The notes under the pieces are model-generated. The model made no database searches. It was not told the origin of the DNA and was given only the letters and a program-made list of their open reading frames with translations. Made by a program: the position numbers and the translations under genes. Positions 43,792-56,058 of a stretch of DNA of 64,000 nucleotides are shown here, piece after piece; the first letter of the stretch is position 1, and each line of letters opens with the position of its first letter. Source of the DNA: Simmondsia chinensis (Eukaryota > Streptophyta > Magnoliopsida > Caryophyllales > Simmondsiaceae); NCBI GenBank assembly GCA_018398585.1, contig JAGTTD010000001.1, forward strand, positions 10,108,501-10,172,500, read 5' to 3'.

Positions 43792-46700
43792 TTAATCCTC
43801 GTCATTTCTTTCTCTATCGTTGTTATCATCATCAATTTGGTCATTGTTGTCTTCTACATGATCATCACTGCTATCATCACTTTCTTCTTCTTCTTCTTCT
43901 TCTTCTTCTTCTTCTTCACTTTTATCATTATTGTCATAATCATCATCATCTTCTTCTACTTCTTCTTCTTCCCCTGTGCTCCTTGTTTCCACTATAGGCA
44001 ACTCATCAGGGTCCACTTCTTGAACTTCTCCCGGGACAAAATGAACGAAGGAGTCCTCAAGTTCGCTTGTTGGAAATACTAGCGTTGGAGTTGAACTTCC
44101 TTCCTCTTGGTAAAACATTTCATTATCATCAGTTGGAACAGCTAAAGGAATGTCGTATGTGGGCCTCGCCGTTGTTTTACATATGACCCACCAGTCCCGT
44201 GCCTCACTTTTCTTCGAAGGGTATGGTATAAAGTACACTTGGTGAGCTTGATTAGCCATTATAAACGGGTCATTGCTATTAAGTCTCGACCTATGTCGAA
44301 TTTCGACAAGATCATGGTGAGGGTGTACTCTTGTTCAGTGCACGATGTCATACCAATTACATTTGAATAATACCACTTTATTGCCGCTGAAATAATTCAA
44401 CTCTATTATATCAACCAACATACCATAATAATCACTTCGTCATCATCATTGTAACTCCCTCTCACACGTACACCACTATTCATAGTCGACTTCGTTCGAC
44501 CATAATCAAAGGTGAGGAACTTAAATCCATTCACAAAGTAACCATTATAGTACTTTGCTCGTCTTGCAGGTCCATGTGCTAGTTCACGCAGTTTGTCATC
44601 GATATCCGGGCATTGTTCAAAAGCCTACATAATATATGATCATGAATTATTGACACCAACATGTTCAATTGTGTCACTAATAGATTAAGTTATTAGATCC
44701 TTACATAATGTTTAAACCAAGAAGCAAACTCCATCTCTCTTCTTCTCCCAAGTTATTCCGCATTTATATTGGGGAGTTGTTGTCGTACTATTTCATCGTA
44801 TATGCTGAAAAATATAAATGTTAGCTAATATAGTCTATTAGAAGTGCAAGTACATATGAATAAGTACTTACTTCACAATGGGGGTCATCTCAACACAATT
44901 GAGGAGTACATATAGATGAGCTATGCGAGATTCACTAGAATCCAACCACCTTCTATCATTAGCACGTCCAATGGCTTTCCGGGGACTTCGAAGATCGATA
45001 ATTCTCCATGTGAGCCAATTTCTCTACCATCATCATTACGTGGAACTCGATTATGTTGTGTGGGTATATGTGGCTCGAAATAACGGGAGGTGAACGTGGC
45101 AACTTCCTCAATTAAATAAGCTTCAACTATTGAGCCCTCAACACGCGCCTTGTTTTTTACTTCACTTTTCAGTGTCTTGAGAAACCTCTCGAATCCGTAC
45201 ATCCACCTGTATTGAACTGGGCCAGCAACTCTAGCCTCATATGGTAAATGAATAGGTAAATGCTCCATCGAAAGAAGGCAGGTGGAAAGATTTTTTCTAG
45301 TTTACAAATTGTCTCGACAATGTTACGTTCTAATACCTTCATATCATCAACACATACCACAGTCGCACATAGATCACGAAAAAAAGTACTAAGTTCAGTC
45401 AGTGCATCCCACAATGGATTTGGTAACAAATATCTGAACGCAGAAGGCATTAATCTCTCCATAAAAACATGACAATCGTGACTCTTCATGCCCTTAACTG
45501 TACCCTCTGAAACATTCACACATCTTGCAATGTTAGAAGCGTAACCATCTGGAAATCTCAATGCTTGAAGCCATTCACATACATCACGTATTTCAGTTTT
45601 CTCAAGTACATATGATGCACGTGGCTCATATACCTTTTCACCATCCTTCCCTAAATGCAAATCTGGTCGAGAACAAATTGTCTCCATCTCCACCTGAGCT
45701 TTAATAGTGTCCTTTGTTTTACCAGCAACATTCATAACCGTGTTGAATACATTACAAAACATGTTCCTTGCAATATGCATCACATCAAGGTTGTGCCGAA
45801 TCAAATTCGTATGCCAATAAGGTAACTCCCATAATATAACTCCCACAATATGCTCCTCTTCACCCAATTGTGCGTTTTTCCTTTTCCCCGTATCTCCTGA
45901 CGTGTCGGTCCAAAGTTCAAATTAGGAAGAGCACATACTATGGACAACATTTTTTCACCTGATAGTAATGATGGTGGATGATCCATTTCAATTCTATTGG
46001 TGGTGAAAGCAAGTCTCTGTGTCCTGTATGGATGATCCATGACAATCAAAATAGCATGCTTTGCTGCTCACTTGTAGTCGAAAGGCCTTTGTTTCATCCT
46101 TGCAATAAGGACATCCAAGTCTTCCGCCCGTGCTCCACCCAGATAACATTCCATATCCAAGAAAGTCGCTTATAGTCCACATGAGTGCAGCTCCCATGGT
46201 AAAATTTTTCTTTGTCGAAACATCATAAGTGACAGCAACAACTTCCCACAACGTTTCCAGCTCATCAATAAGGGGTCTAAGAAAAACATCAATGTTGAAA
46301 CTTGGGTCCTTACCGCCGAGAATTACCATATTCAAAATCATATATGGTTGTTTCGTGCACATCCATGGTGGTAGATTGTATGGCACAACTATCACTGGCC
46401 AACAAGAATAGGTAGTGCCACCTTGAGCAAATGGACTAAATCCATCAGCACAAAGGCCAAGTCGCACATTCCTCACTTCAAAAGCAAACTCTGGATGACA
46501 ACGATCAAAATGTCTCCACACTTCTGAATCTGAAGGATGTGACATGGCACCATTGATAGTTTGATGTTCAGCATGCCATCTCATATGTGCGGCAGTGTGA
46601 CGAGACATGAATAGCCTCTGTAATCTCAGTGTGATAGGAAGATAATGAAGCACCTTAAACGGTACCAATTTCGGCTGTTTTACAGCAACATTTTTCGGTT

Positions 46701-47412
46701 TATATCGGGGATGCCCACACAAAGTACATTCTAATAGTTCACGAGTATCGTTGTAATAAATCATGCAGCTATTTGGACATGCATCAATCTTTTCATACCC
46801 CAAACCAAGACCTGCAACCATCTTCTTCGTCTCATAGAAGTTTTTTGTCATTTGTTCAGTTAAAGGCAAACTATTTTTCATTATTGCGCAAGTTTTATTA
46901 TAGCCTGCCTCACTCATATTAAACTTCGACTTGCAACTTAACAACTGGGACATGGCTGACAGCCTAGTGTATGAAGAGCATCCATCCCACAAAGGTTTAT
47001 CAGCGTCCACAAGTAAAGAATAAAACTCTGCAGCATTAGCATTGTGATTTTCTTCCATCGGTTGTGGCTCTTCACTACAGTGATCCCGAGTCAAATCATG
47101 CCTAACAAATCCATTATGAGGTCCTAGTGCATCAATGACCATTTCATTATATGAGTTAATATTTTGCACCTCATCATTACAATGCTCATTTGTTTGTAAT
47201 GATTCTCCATGCCTGTCAAAATCCTCAGTAAATCTTTCACCATGAGCAGTCCAAACAAAATAATGACTCTTAGAAGGACACTTAATTCTACCATCAGATG
47301 ATACACATGAACCATTAGAGTAAACAAAATGAAGAAACTCCTCAACCGCTCTATCAAATTCAGGATTATTATATCCGTTGAGCAATCGTCGATACATCCA
47401 ACATCGATCCAT
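43792..47412 (-). pseudogene. tnp2: CACTA transposase tnp2
   Basis: This is the cut-and-paste transposase. From ATG 47412, MDRCWMYRR... KCPSKSHYFVW is the transposase-associated zinc domain. The Transposase_21 core follows: PNSCMIYYNDTRELLECTLCGHPRYKPK, HPSDSEVWRHFD, RLGLCADGFSPF, PYMILNMVILGGKDP, CPYCKDET (46750-46085). ELPYWHTNLIRHNLDVMHIARNMFCNVF lies at 45840-45750. DUF4218 is visible as EHLPIHLPYEARVAGPVQYRWMYGFERFLKTLK (45266-45168). DUF4216 is visible as YNGYFVNGFKFLTFDYGR and DPFIMANQAHQVYFIPYP (44560-44215). Frame breaks near 46040, 45850 and 45265 are not at clear splice sites. The tail is a Glu/Asp run. The family length is complete. Confidence 0.85.
43876..43975 (-). repeat. (CTT)n/(GAA)n microsatellite coding the acidic tail of tnp2
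   Basis: About 11 TTC/TCT triplets at 43880-43917 and a second run at 43949-43970 give 12 or more consecutive Glu codons on the minus strand. The long Phe-rich frame on the plus strand is only the complement. Confidence 0.85.
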
Positions 47413-47814
47413 ATATAGTTGTCTGTCGTAGATCTACATTTCATATTTCAAATTTTATTTTGAATTAGCAAGTTTTTATTTATGTATATGGAAACATTAC
47501 ATATACGTTTAATAGGGACTAAGGAGTATTTTATAATGGATTTCCCATGAATTAGCAATAAAACAATCACATGTCAAAAATTAAAAGAAACAACGCATGC
47601 CAATACCAACTATGAATAATAATACACTACAAATTCAAAAAAAGGAAAGAACCTAAATTTCATAAAAATCAAGTTATTTTCTGCAATCATGATTAACATT
47701 TTGATGTGCATGTAAGCCTAACATGAATAGCACAAGTGGATAAAAGAAACAGGGATGGAAAAACGAACAATAAATAGTCACAAAAGGTTTCATGTGATCA
47801 AACCATCCAAGAGT

Positions 47815-48210
47815 TGTTGATATCACCCCATAGCATATTTTAGTAGTTAGGTAGATATTTTAGTAGTTAGTTAGATATTTTTAGTTATGTTAGATATTTT
47901 TCTTAAGTAAGTCGGTTAGCTTGTGTAGTCTAGGTAAATGTATTAGTTAGCTTCTTAGTTGCCTATAAGTAGTAGTTGAGCTGTAATTTCATATTCATTC
48001 AATCACAATATCAAATAATTGTCTCTTTTGAGATCAAACATTCTCTCTCTCATCTAACTCTCTCTATTTCTCATCTCCTTTCCCTTCTTATCTCATCTAA
48101 ACTCTAAATTCTTTAATTTCTTATCTCAATTCACTTCTTTCTCATCTCATACTCTCAATCTATCCTAAATTTACTTAGCTTACGCTTGTGACTCAGTCAC
48201 GAGCGTAACA
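47815..48210 (+). repeat. Probable copia-type solo LTR
   Basis: It begins TGTTGATATCAC and ends GAGCGTAACA, so the ends pair TGTT/AACA. It holds CCTATAAGTAGTAG (about 47963), a TATA-like box, and a downstream pyrimidine-rich tract with TCTCTCTCATC. Flanks (AGAGT and CGATC) do not match, so it is not proven. Confidence 0.45.
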
Positions 48211-49561
48211 CGATCTTTCTTCTTAATTTCACTTCCAATCTCAGTGCATAAATCAAATCCCAATAGAGAAATTCAAACTCTAAGACATGACTAGCATTAT
48301 AAAATATACCCCACAGAAGACAACTACAGGCACATAATAAAGAAAATACACCCCAAAAGTAGCTGAGCGATTGTGTATATGTTAAATATCACCACATAAA
48401 CTTCTCAAAAAATCTAAATACAAGAAGCAGCAACGACAACAACATTATTAGATTTTTCTTCTCCACAAAATCTTGCCGAAGCTGCTCCCACAAAACACAC
48501 ATATCCTCTTAAACTTTGATTCTCTCTCCATTTTTCTTCTCCACAAAATTATCAGATTTTTTCTTTTATTTTTTTTGTCTGGAAAGTTGAAGTGAGGAAG
48601 GGGGCAAAGAGAGAATGAGAATAAAAATAAGCAAAAACCTAGAATAAAAATAAAAAATCAAAAAATTAAAAAATCAAAACAAAATCCAAACATTGGGCAA
48701 ATCTAACCAAAAAAAAAAAAAAAACCAAAAATGCTTTCAAAATGAAAACATTAGAGCTGTACAAATCAAAACACAATACTACTCACAATAGATGGTGCAA
48801 AGACCAACCCGGTGGCTCGCAGAGGAGGACGACGGTGGTCGGTTGTAGTATGAAATTGGAGCTTAAAATTGGGATCCAGAATTTTAATTTTGTTATTTGG
48901 TTTATCCACTAGAATTGTAAATATAATTCCACTGTCTAAATTCCATGAAATTAGAGTTTAACGAAAAATCATACTTTCCAATTTCTTGGGGTGGGGGGGT
49001 AAGGAATTGTAGCTCCATATTAACTCTATTAAACTAAAACTCAAAACGATCTCACTTGATTAACCTAAATTCAAAATGATTTAAAATCTACAGACTTAGA
49101 CACAATCAAAAAGTTGACCCAAACCTCGAAAACGCCCAATTTGAATGACTTGAACTTAAAATGACAAAAATCACCTTAACTCAAAGTCCTAAGTGACTCA
49201 ACCCAATTAACCAAAAACTCGAAATGACTCAAATCCGCAAAATAATACTATTGCACTTAAATGTGATGTAAACTTAATACAACCCACAACAAAAATAACC
49301 AGACCCAACTCAAATTGAGTCTAAGATGACCCAAAATTCGAAATGATATAACTCGTTTGTCCCAAAACTAAGATAACTAGAGCTTGAAATGGCCTAAATG
49401 AACTCAATCCCTATCATAACTAATCTAAATCCCGAAAAGACCAACCCGATTAATTACAAATTTGGGATAACTTGAACACCAAATGATTGGTGCAACACCC
49501 AACCCGATTTGACCCAAAAATCGAATAATAACCCTAACTAAAAGTGAATCGCTATGACTAC

Positions 49562-49755
49562 ACTACAAAAAAAGTGACCAATAGTAACAAACTAGAAAAT
49601 TTTCGGTTACAATTGATTTACCAATATCCGGAGAAAATTTTCTTTTGTTGCAAATGCAAAATCTCATACAAAGCTGACCCCTTTTGTAATAGAAAATTAT
49701 TCTGTTGGTATTCTATATAGCATTACCAACAGTACACTTGTGTTTGTTAGTAGAC
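49562..49755 (+). mobile_element. Possible short non-autonomous CACTA
   Basis: It starts CACTACAAAAAAAGTGACC and ends TACACTTGTGTTTGTTAGTAG, a weak inverted match (TIR plus GTACACTT). The end resembles the complement of the start at 57242 (CACTACAAAAAAGTGTAC). A 3-bp duplication was not found. Confidence 0.3.
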
Positions 49756-51115
49756 AATAAAATATATTTTAGAGCTGGTTTCCAACATAATGCTCAAAAA
49801 TAAAAAATAAAAGAAATAATGCTGAAAATAAAATATTTGCTTGTTTGGGTTCACGTGGCAACAAATAAAATGCATTAAAAAAAGGCGGTTATATTCAAAC
49901 AAAACCGCGTTTTTGTAATGCGGCTTGTTACTAGTGCCAATCAACATTTAAATAAATTTACATAATTAAAACCGCGTCCCATAGACGCGTTTTACTTGAA
50001 ATTAAACCGGGTCTCCCAGAAGCTGTTTACTGTTAAACCGCGTCTCAAATACGAGGATTTCTGTGCCGCCCTGACGCCCTACTCTTCCCGCTTGATTTTT
50101 AGCTCACACTCTCTCAAATTTCATTCTACCAGACCTCTAATTCCAATTATGATGTAATTATAATTTCATCTCTCATGCGAATTATAATATAATTATAATT
50201 TCGATCTCTAATTCCTTTGATGAACCAAACAGTGGAATTTTAATTCCATTAAAATTTCAATTCCACCAAAATTGGAACTGAAATTCCAATTATATTGTCC
50301 AATTCTAACTCCATGCCTTAAACAGGGTCTTAACAAATTTGTAAAAAATTTGAAATTGGTATAGCAATTGTAAATTTAAAATTACAATGGATTTGAAACA
50401 CAAAGTCCGTTGCAAATTTAAGTTTGCAACGGATTTGTAGCGCATTTGATAGGTAAATTCATAACTATATTTATTTATTTAACACACATGTTATTTATTT
50501 ATGAAGGTTTTATATAAAATTATATCATGTAATATAATTTTATAATATTTTTAAATCATTTATTTACTATAAGGTCCTTGTACTTTATCTTGTTTATCAA
50601 TTTTTAGTCTTTTTACTTTTAAACATGTTAATTTTGTTATATTGTTCTAATCATATTGTGTCAATTTAATATTTAAAATATATAATTTAATTATTTTAGT
50701 AGGTAAAAATTTTAATGATGGACATTATTGTAGTCTATCACCCATTAACTCGGCTCATCAAACCCATATAACGGATACGATGAATGGGTACTACCATAAC
50801 TAAAACAATATACTCTTCTATTTCGATGACAAGTATTACATGTGATGTATTATTATTATATATATATATATATATATATATCTAGTTAAGAGATATAAAT
50901 CACAGATCAATGTATATATAAAACATTTCCCATAAATAAATAATATAAGTACTTAACTTTCACTATGAACACAAAGGGTACTACTAATCATCAGCAATCG
51001 ATAATTAATATCATTTCTTATATATTGTGACTTTATAATATAATGAATTATATGATGGCTATATCGTAAACACTATATTCTCAAAAACATTGCTATAGAG
51101 CGCTGCCCGTTGCTA

Positions 51116-51921
51116 CAACAACAACAACAACAACAGACCCAGTGCCCCAAGGGCTCCCGTGTGAGCAGGGTCTGGGAGGGGTAGGGTGTACGCAGCCTTC
51201 CCCATCCGGGGGATACCCTAATGAGAGGCTGTTTCCGAGGACCCCCAACCTAAAAAGTGAGAAGGGCATGAAAAGTAAGGGGAGCACTGTAAGCATGGAA
51301 GCATGAAAATGGTGTAAACAGAAAGAAACAAGGCATAAAAGCATAAAAACAGAGAGGGATGTAAGAAGCTTGGTGGCACTAGTACTAGCCTAGAAGTGCT
51401 TGTCGTTCCAATCCCACTATATCAATTACCCCTATACTACTCCTCCACCGAGCTCTATCTAGGGCCATTTCTTCATTGAGGTTGAGATAGGTGAGGTCTT
51501 GTCGAATTGTTTCCATCCAACTCTTTTTTGGTCGGCCTCTTCGTCTCTTCCCATCTGTAATATGGAGTTGCTTGCATCTCCTAACAGGTGCAGTGCTCGG
51601 TCTCCTCTTAACATGCCCGAACCACCTCAATCGTTGTTCTCGCAGCTTATCCTCGATTGGGGCCACGCCTAATTTACTTCTTATGACTTCATTCCTGATC
51701 CTATCCTTCCTTGTGTGTCCACACACCCATCTTAACATCCTCATTTTAGCTACCTTCAACTTCTGCGTGTGATGGTGCTTAACTGGCAAGCACTCTGCCC
51801 CGTAAGACATAGCAGGTCTAACTACTGTCTTATAGTATTTACCCTTTAACTTGAGCGGGAACTTCCTATCACACAGTACCTCCGAGGCCATCCTCCATTT
51901 ATGCCAGCCTACTTTAATCCT
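51116..51921 (-). mobile_element. 5'-truncated RTE LINE copy
   Basis: On the minus strand it runs from RIKVGWHKWRMASEVLCDRKFPLK through the RT C-terminus to the conserved tail and (TTG)n at 51116-51135. The flanks repeat GTTGCTA (51109-51115 and 51922-51928). It lies inside a copy of the CACTA 224-bp repeat unit, so it came after the array. Confidence 0.88.
51385..51891 (-). pseudogene. RTE RT C-terminal fragment
   Basis: An open stretch of 168 codons is homologous to the end of the RTE protein at 19300-19795: RMLRWVCGHTRKDRIRNEVIRSKLGVAPIEDKLREQRLRWFGHVKRRP, GRPKKSWMETIRQDLTYLNLNEEMALDRARWR. It is a dead-on-arrival copy with no promoter or endonuclease. It has no internal stop over the whole segment, suggesting it is younger than the 12698-20211 copy. 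Confidence 0.85.
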
Positions 51922-52070
51922 GTTGCTAATCCGTAGCGAATGAAGATTTGCAACGATTTGTTACAAGTTTATGAAATTTTCATCACAAAGTTGTTGCAAA
52001 ATATGGTTGCTTATCAATTTATTTTGAGAAATTATTTAAAAAAAGTCAAAAACTTTGCTACGAAGTGGAG

Positions 52071-53510
52071 CCGTTGCTAATCTGTAGCAAGTGAAGATTT
52101 ACCACAAATTTGCAACGGCTAGGACCGTAGCAATTTGCTACATATATTGTCGTTGCAAATCTGTAGCAAATGCTTTGAATTTGCTACGATTTTGTCAAAA
52201 ATTTGTGCGGTATGAAACATTCATTGCAATGTCACTGCTTTGTCGTTGCAAATTATGCATGTTTCAAAGTCAAAAACTTTGCTACGAAGTGGAGCCGTTG
52301 CTAATCTGTAGCAAGTGAAGATTTGCCACAAATTTGCAACGGCTAGGACAGTAGAAATTTGCTACGTATATTGTCGTTGCAAAGCTGTAGCAAATGCTTT
52401 GAATTTGCTACGATTTTGTCACAAATTTGTGCCGTATGAAACATTCGTTGCAAAGTCATTGCTTTGTCGTTGCAAAATACGCTTGTTTCAAAGTAAAAAA
52501 TTTTGCTACAAAGTGGAGCTGTTGCTAATCAGTAGCAAGTGAAGATTTGCTACAAATTTTCAACGGCTAGGACCGTAGCAATTTGCTACGTATATTGTCG
52601 TTGCAAAGCTGTAGCAAATGCTTTGAATTTGCTACGATTTTGTCACAAATTTGTGGCGTATGAAACATTCGTTGCAATGTCAGTGCTTTGTCGTTGCAAA
52701 ATATGCGTGTTTCAAAGTCAAAAACTTTGCTACGAAGTGGAACTGTTGCTAATCTGTAGCAAGTGATGATTTGCTACAAATTTGCAACGGTTAGGACCAT
52801 AGCAATTTACTACGTATATTGTCGTTGCAAATTTGAAGCAAATGCTTTGAATTTGCTACGGTTTTGTCACAAATTTGTGCCATATGAAACATTTGTTGCA
52901 ATGTCACTGCTTTGTAGTTGCAAAATATGCGTGTTTCAAAGTCAAAAACTTTGCTACGAAGTGGAGCCGTTGCTAATCTGTAGCAAGTGAAGATTTGCTA
53001 CAAATTTGCAATGGCTAGGACCGTAACAATTTGCTACGTATATTGTCGTTGCTACGAAGTGAAGCCGTTGCAAATCTATAGGAAGTGAAGATTTGCTACA
53101 AATTTGCAACGGCTAGGACCGTAGCAATTTGCTACGTATATTGTCGTTGCAAATCTGTAGCAAATGCTTTGAATTTGCTACAGTTTTGTCACAAATTTGT
53201 GCCGTATGAAACATTCGTTGCAATGTTACTGCTTTGTCATTGCAAAATATGCGTGTTTCAAAGTCAAAAACTTTGCTATGAAGTGGAGCCGTTGCTAATA
53301 TGTAGCAAGTGAAGATTTGCTACAAATTTGCAACGACTAGGACCGTAGCAATTTGCTACGTATATTGTCGTTGCAAATCTGTAGCAAATGCTTTAAATTT
53401 GCTACGGTTTTGTCACAAATTTGTGTCGTATGAAACATTCGTTGCAATGTCAATGCTTTGTCGTTGCAAAATTTGCATGTTTCAAATCCGTTGCAAATCT
53501 GTATGAGACT
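52071..53510 (-). repeat. CACTA 5' subterminal array, 224-bp tandem units
   Basis: CCGTTGCTAATCTGTAGC (or a close variant) starts units at 52071, 52295, 52519, 52743, 52967, 53065 and 53289. The spacing is exactly 224 bp except for a 98-bp truncated unit at 52967. Each unit is full of short inverted pairs: GTAGCAAAT/ATTTGCTAC and TTTGCAACG/CGTTGCAAA. Each gives an open frame of about 75 codons on the plus strand. It probably provides transposase-binding sites and promoter context for tnp2. Confidence 0.9.
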
Positions 53511-53564
53511 CGTTTCAAATTTGCCACGGATTTTGACCGTAGCAAATATTCGTTGCTAATTGTA

Positions 53565-53579
53565 CATTTTCTAGTAGTG
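53565..53579 (-). repeat. CACTA terminal inverted repeat (5' end)
   Basis: The minus strand reads CACTACTAGAAAATG, the classic CACTA end. AAG follows on the plus strand. Confidence 0.85.
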
Positions 53580-53589
53580 AAGGGAAACA

Positions 53590-56058
53590 AAGAAAAAAGC
53601 TAAAACAAAAGGCTAGCGCTCAATCCTCCACTCCTGCAGAAGCTGAAGATGGCGATGAGCGACCCTAAGAGTGGGAGTGGCAATGAGGCGGCTGCAGACC
53701 AGCCCTGTGATCTCCTCGATGACAACAGTGGAGGGCCTGGACTGTGAACGCTGAATCCTCAGGTTACGCTCGTACCAAAGGATATAAACCATTTTAAAGA
53801 AATAAAGGCAGGCAAATATACGATCCACCCCACGGCTACTGAGCTGAGTAGAAGCCCAGTGAACTAGCTCACGCCAAGGAATTGCGGGCCAGGCAATGAA
53901 GGTGCGCGATGACACCCGGGACCAAACAAAAGCAGAGAAGCTGCAGGCGAAGAAGAGATGACTATGGGACTCATCGTTCGAGCCGCACAGCACACATGAA
54001 GACTAGACGCCTTGAGCCTGATGCCTCAGCAATCTATCACGAGTATAAAGCCTCTCACAGGAGGCAAGCCAAAGAATGAAGGAATGCCTCGGAATGTGTA
54101 GCCGGAACCAGAGAAGATGATGGATGGAATCCTCCTCTCTCCTGCAACAGATCATCTCCCACGCCGATCTGGTGGTGAAGACTCCAGATCGGTCACCCAT
54201 CCACCTGATACTATCAGTAACTCCCGGCTGGGGCCTGAAATCAACGGACGCCCAAATAGGAAGAAGCTCATCCCTGTCCTGAGGAAATCTCCACTGATCG
54301 CCATCAACAATATCTGACACACGTGAACCCTAGAGATGACTAGTAGAGTGCACGAAGCGATTCCGAAACTGCCCCGAAAGCCTCCCACACGGAAGCCAGT
54401 AGTCAGTCCAAGGAGCAGTATCTCAACTGTCTCCAATGATATGCCTGAAGGCCATATGACACAGCGGCCGAACAACGAGGATACTTCTCCAAGACCAAGA
54501 AATCGACCCCTTGGCCTTAATCTCCCAGAAGCTCTTCCTCTGAAGTCGGTTGGCATAAATCCACCGAGGCCAAAGGGAATCATGATCAGTGAGTAGGACC
54601 CAGATGTGCTTCATAAGAGAATCCTGGTTCCACTCGATCAAGCTCTGAATCCCAAGCCCTCCCTCCCGACGAGGGTAGCATAAATGCTGCCATGCCACCT
54701 TCGCACCTCCCAGGGCCAGCGAGGCGCCTCTCCATAAGAACGCAGCAAGCGCCAACTCAATCTTCCGGACAATCGCCTTCGGAAGAAGGAACACTGAAGA
54801 CCAGTAGACCTGAATAGAAAACAGAACCGATCTGATAAGCTGAAGCCTCCCAGCATAAGAAAGCGCACGTGAAGTCTAGAGCTGGATGCCAGAAAGGATG
54901 CAGTCAACTAGTGGCTTACAGTGAGAGAACTGCAGCCTCGATGATAAAAGCGACACCCCCAGATATCTGACCTGTCAATGCCCCAATTTGAATCCCAAGA
55001 CGTCTGCAATAGACTGCTGAAACTCAGGATCAACCCAAGAGACGAAGACAATGTTCTTTGCCACATTCCAGGACAGCCCCGAAAGAACAGCAAATCGGTC
55101 CAACATCTCCCGTAAAATGGAGACACTATCCACATCAGCCTCACTAAAGATCAAAAGGTCATCAGCAAAGCACAGGTGAGTGTGGCGGGTACTCTCACAG
55201 CGGCGGTGGAAGCGAAAATACGGATCGGTAGTGGCCCTACGGAGTAGACCCTCCATAGCGATGACAAAGAGATAGGGAGAAAGAGGATCCCCCTGTCTGA
55301 TGCCGTTGCTCGTGCCAAAGAACCCCTGAAGCTCGCCATTAATGGCAACTGGGAAACCGGCTGTGGAAAGACACTCCCGCACCCAGCGAATCATAGCCTC
55401 GGGAATACCCATACATAGCATGGCAGAGAGAATAAAGTCCCACCGTACCGTGTCAAATGCCTTACGAATATCAACCTTCAGAGCACACTGAGGAGCCCCA
55501 GTCTGAAGGTGATAGTCGCGCAAAAGCTCCAGAGCCAACATAATACTATCTGAAATCCTCCTCTCAGGAACGAAAGCAAACTGAGAATCGTCAATCAGGT
55601 AAGGGAGCACCCCTTTCAACTTGTTTGCAATGATTTTAGTGATACACTTATAGTCCACATTGCAACAGGAGATCGGGCAATAGTCAGCGAAGGTGGAGGG
55701 ATTCTCCACCTCGGGATCAAGTTGTTACGAGTAGTGTTTAGGGCGCGAAGCATGCGCCCTGACTGGAAGAACGAACGGACGACCCACCACATCCCAAGCC
55801 CTCTTAAAGAAGAGGGAGGTATACCCATCGGGGCCAGGCACCCTGTCATCACCAGTAGAGAAAAGAGCATCTCTGACATCAGCATCAGAAATCGGGAGAG
55901 TAAGCGGTCTAGCCTGATCTTCAGAGAGACGACACAGAAAGAGCCCCGAAATGTCCTCACTAAGCGGCCCACTCGGCTCAACCAATAACTCCTAGAAGTA
56001 AGAGACCCCGGCTCTCGAGATCTCCCCCTCATTATAAGTCCTTTTGCCATCAAGACAC
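53590..56058 (-). mobile_element. L1-type LINE, 5'-truncated
   Basis: It contains RT and a C-terminal zinc-binding region but no endonuclease or ORF1. The 3' side abuts the CACTA end at 53579. The minus strand keeps one frame over 2.4 kb. Confidence 0.85.
53613..55985 (-). pseudogene. L1 ORF2 protein, RT to C-terminal zinc domain
   Basis: Plant L1 RT copies LINE RNA. Blocks on the minus strand are PISDADVRDALFSTGDDRVPGPDGYTSLFFK.AWDVVG (55905-55780), ADYCPISCCNVDYKCITKIIANKLK, SQFAFVPERRISDSIMLALELL (about 55590-55525), KVDIRKAFDTVRWDFI, NGIRQGDPLSPYLFVIAMEGL, and HLCFADDLLIFSEA (catalytic FADD, about 55180-55138). Later come REGGLGIQSLIEWN, and the reverse-transcriptase zinc-binding domain HIPRHSFILWL, CVLCGSNDESHSHLFFACSFSAFVW. 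Six stops (near 55725, 54975, 54864, 54423, 54337, 54003) lie in one uninterrupted frame, with no frameshift. The end is QEWRIER at 53616. Confidence 0.88.

Larger units (their letters stand above)
47413..51108. other. CACTA 5' region with nested insertions
   Basis: No coding exon upstream of tnp2 was identified. It holds a probable solo LTR (47815-48210), a T/A-rich stretch, a short CACTA-like piece (49562-49755), a block of AACCGCG/CGCGGTT-type motifs (49885-50060), and AATTATAATTTC-type palindromic sequence (50130-50330). A first TTGCAACGGATTTG motif lies at about 50430. A (TA)n run is at 50858-50882. Confidence 0.5.
40028..53579 (-). mobile_element. CACTA (En/Spm) transposon, 13.5 kb, minus strand
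   Basis: The right terminus on the minus strand reads CACTACTAGAAAATG. The left terminus on the plus strand reads AACTACAAGAAAATTG, one base off CACTAC. Both ends carry arrays of TTGCAACGG/CCGTTGCAAAT motifs. Transcribed from the right, it has tnp2 (47412-43792) and then a tnpA-like gene (43566-41055), the standard two-gene CACTA content. Nested within it are a truncated RTE LINE, a probable solo LTR and a short CACTA-like piece. The 3-bp target duplication is not confirmed (CAA left, AAG right). Confidence 0.88.

Noticed and set aside
43837..44082. Phe-rich plus-strand frame with apparent membrane character
   Set aside because: It is the complement of the GAA/GAT-rich stretch encoding the acidic tail of tnp2.
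50100..50340. Palindromic AATTATAATTTC block as a MITE
   Set aside because: Terminal inverted repeats and target duplication could not be set. It may simply be AT-rich sequence within the CACTA 5' region.
52091..53506. Six similar 65-75 codon plus-strand proteins as a small gene family
   Set aside because: They are frames opened by the 224-bp non-coding repeat, with start and stop in the same repeat positions. No promoter or domain is seen.
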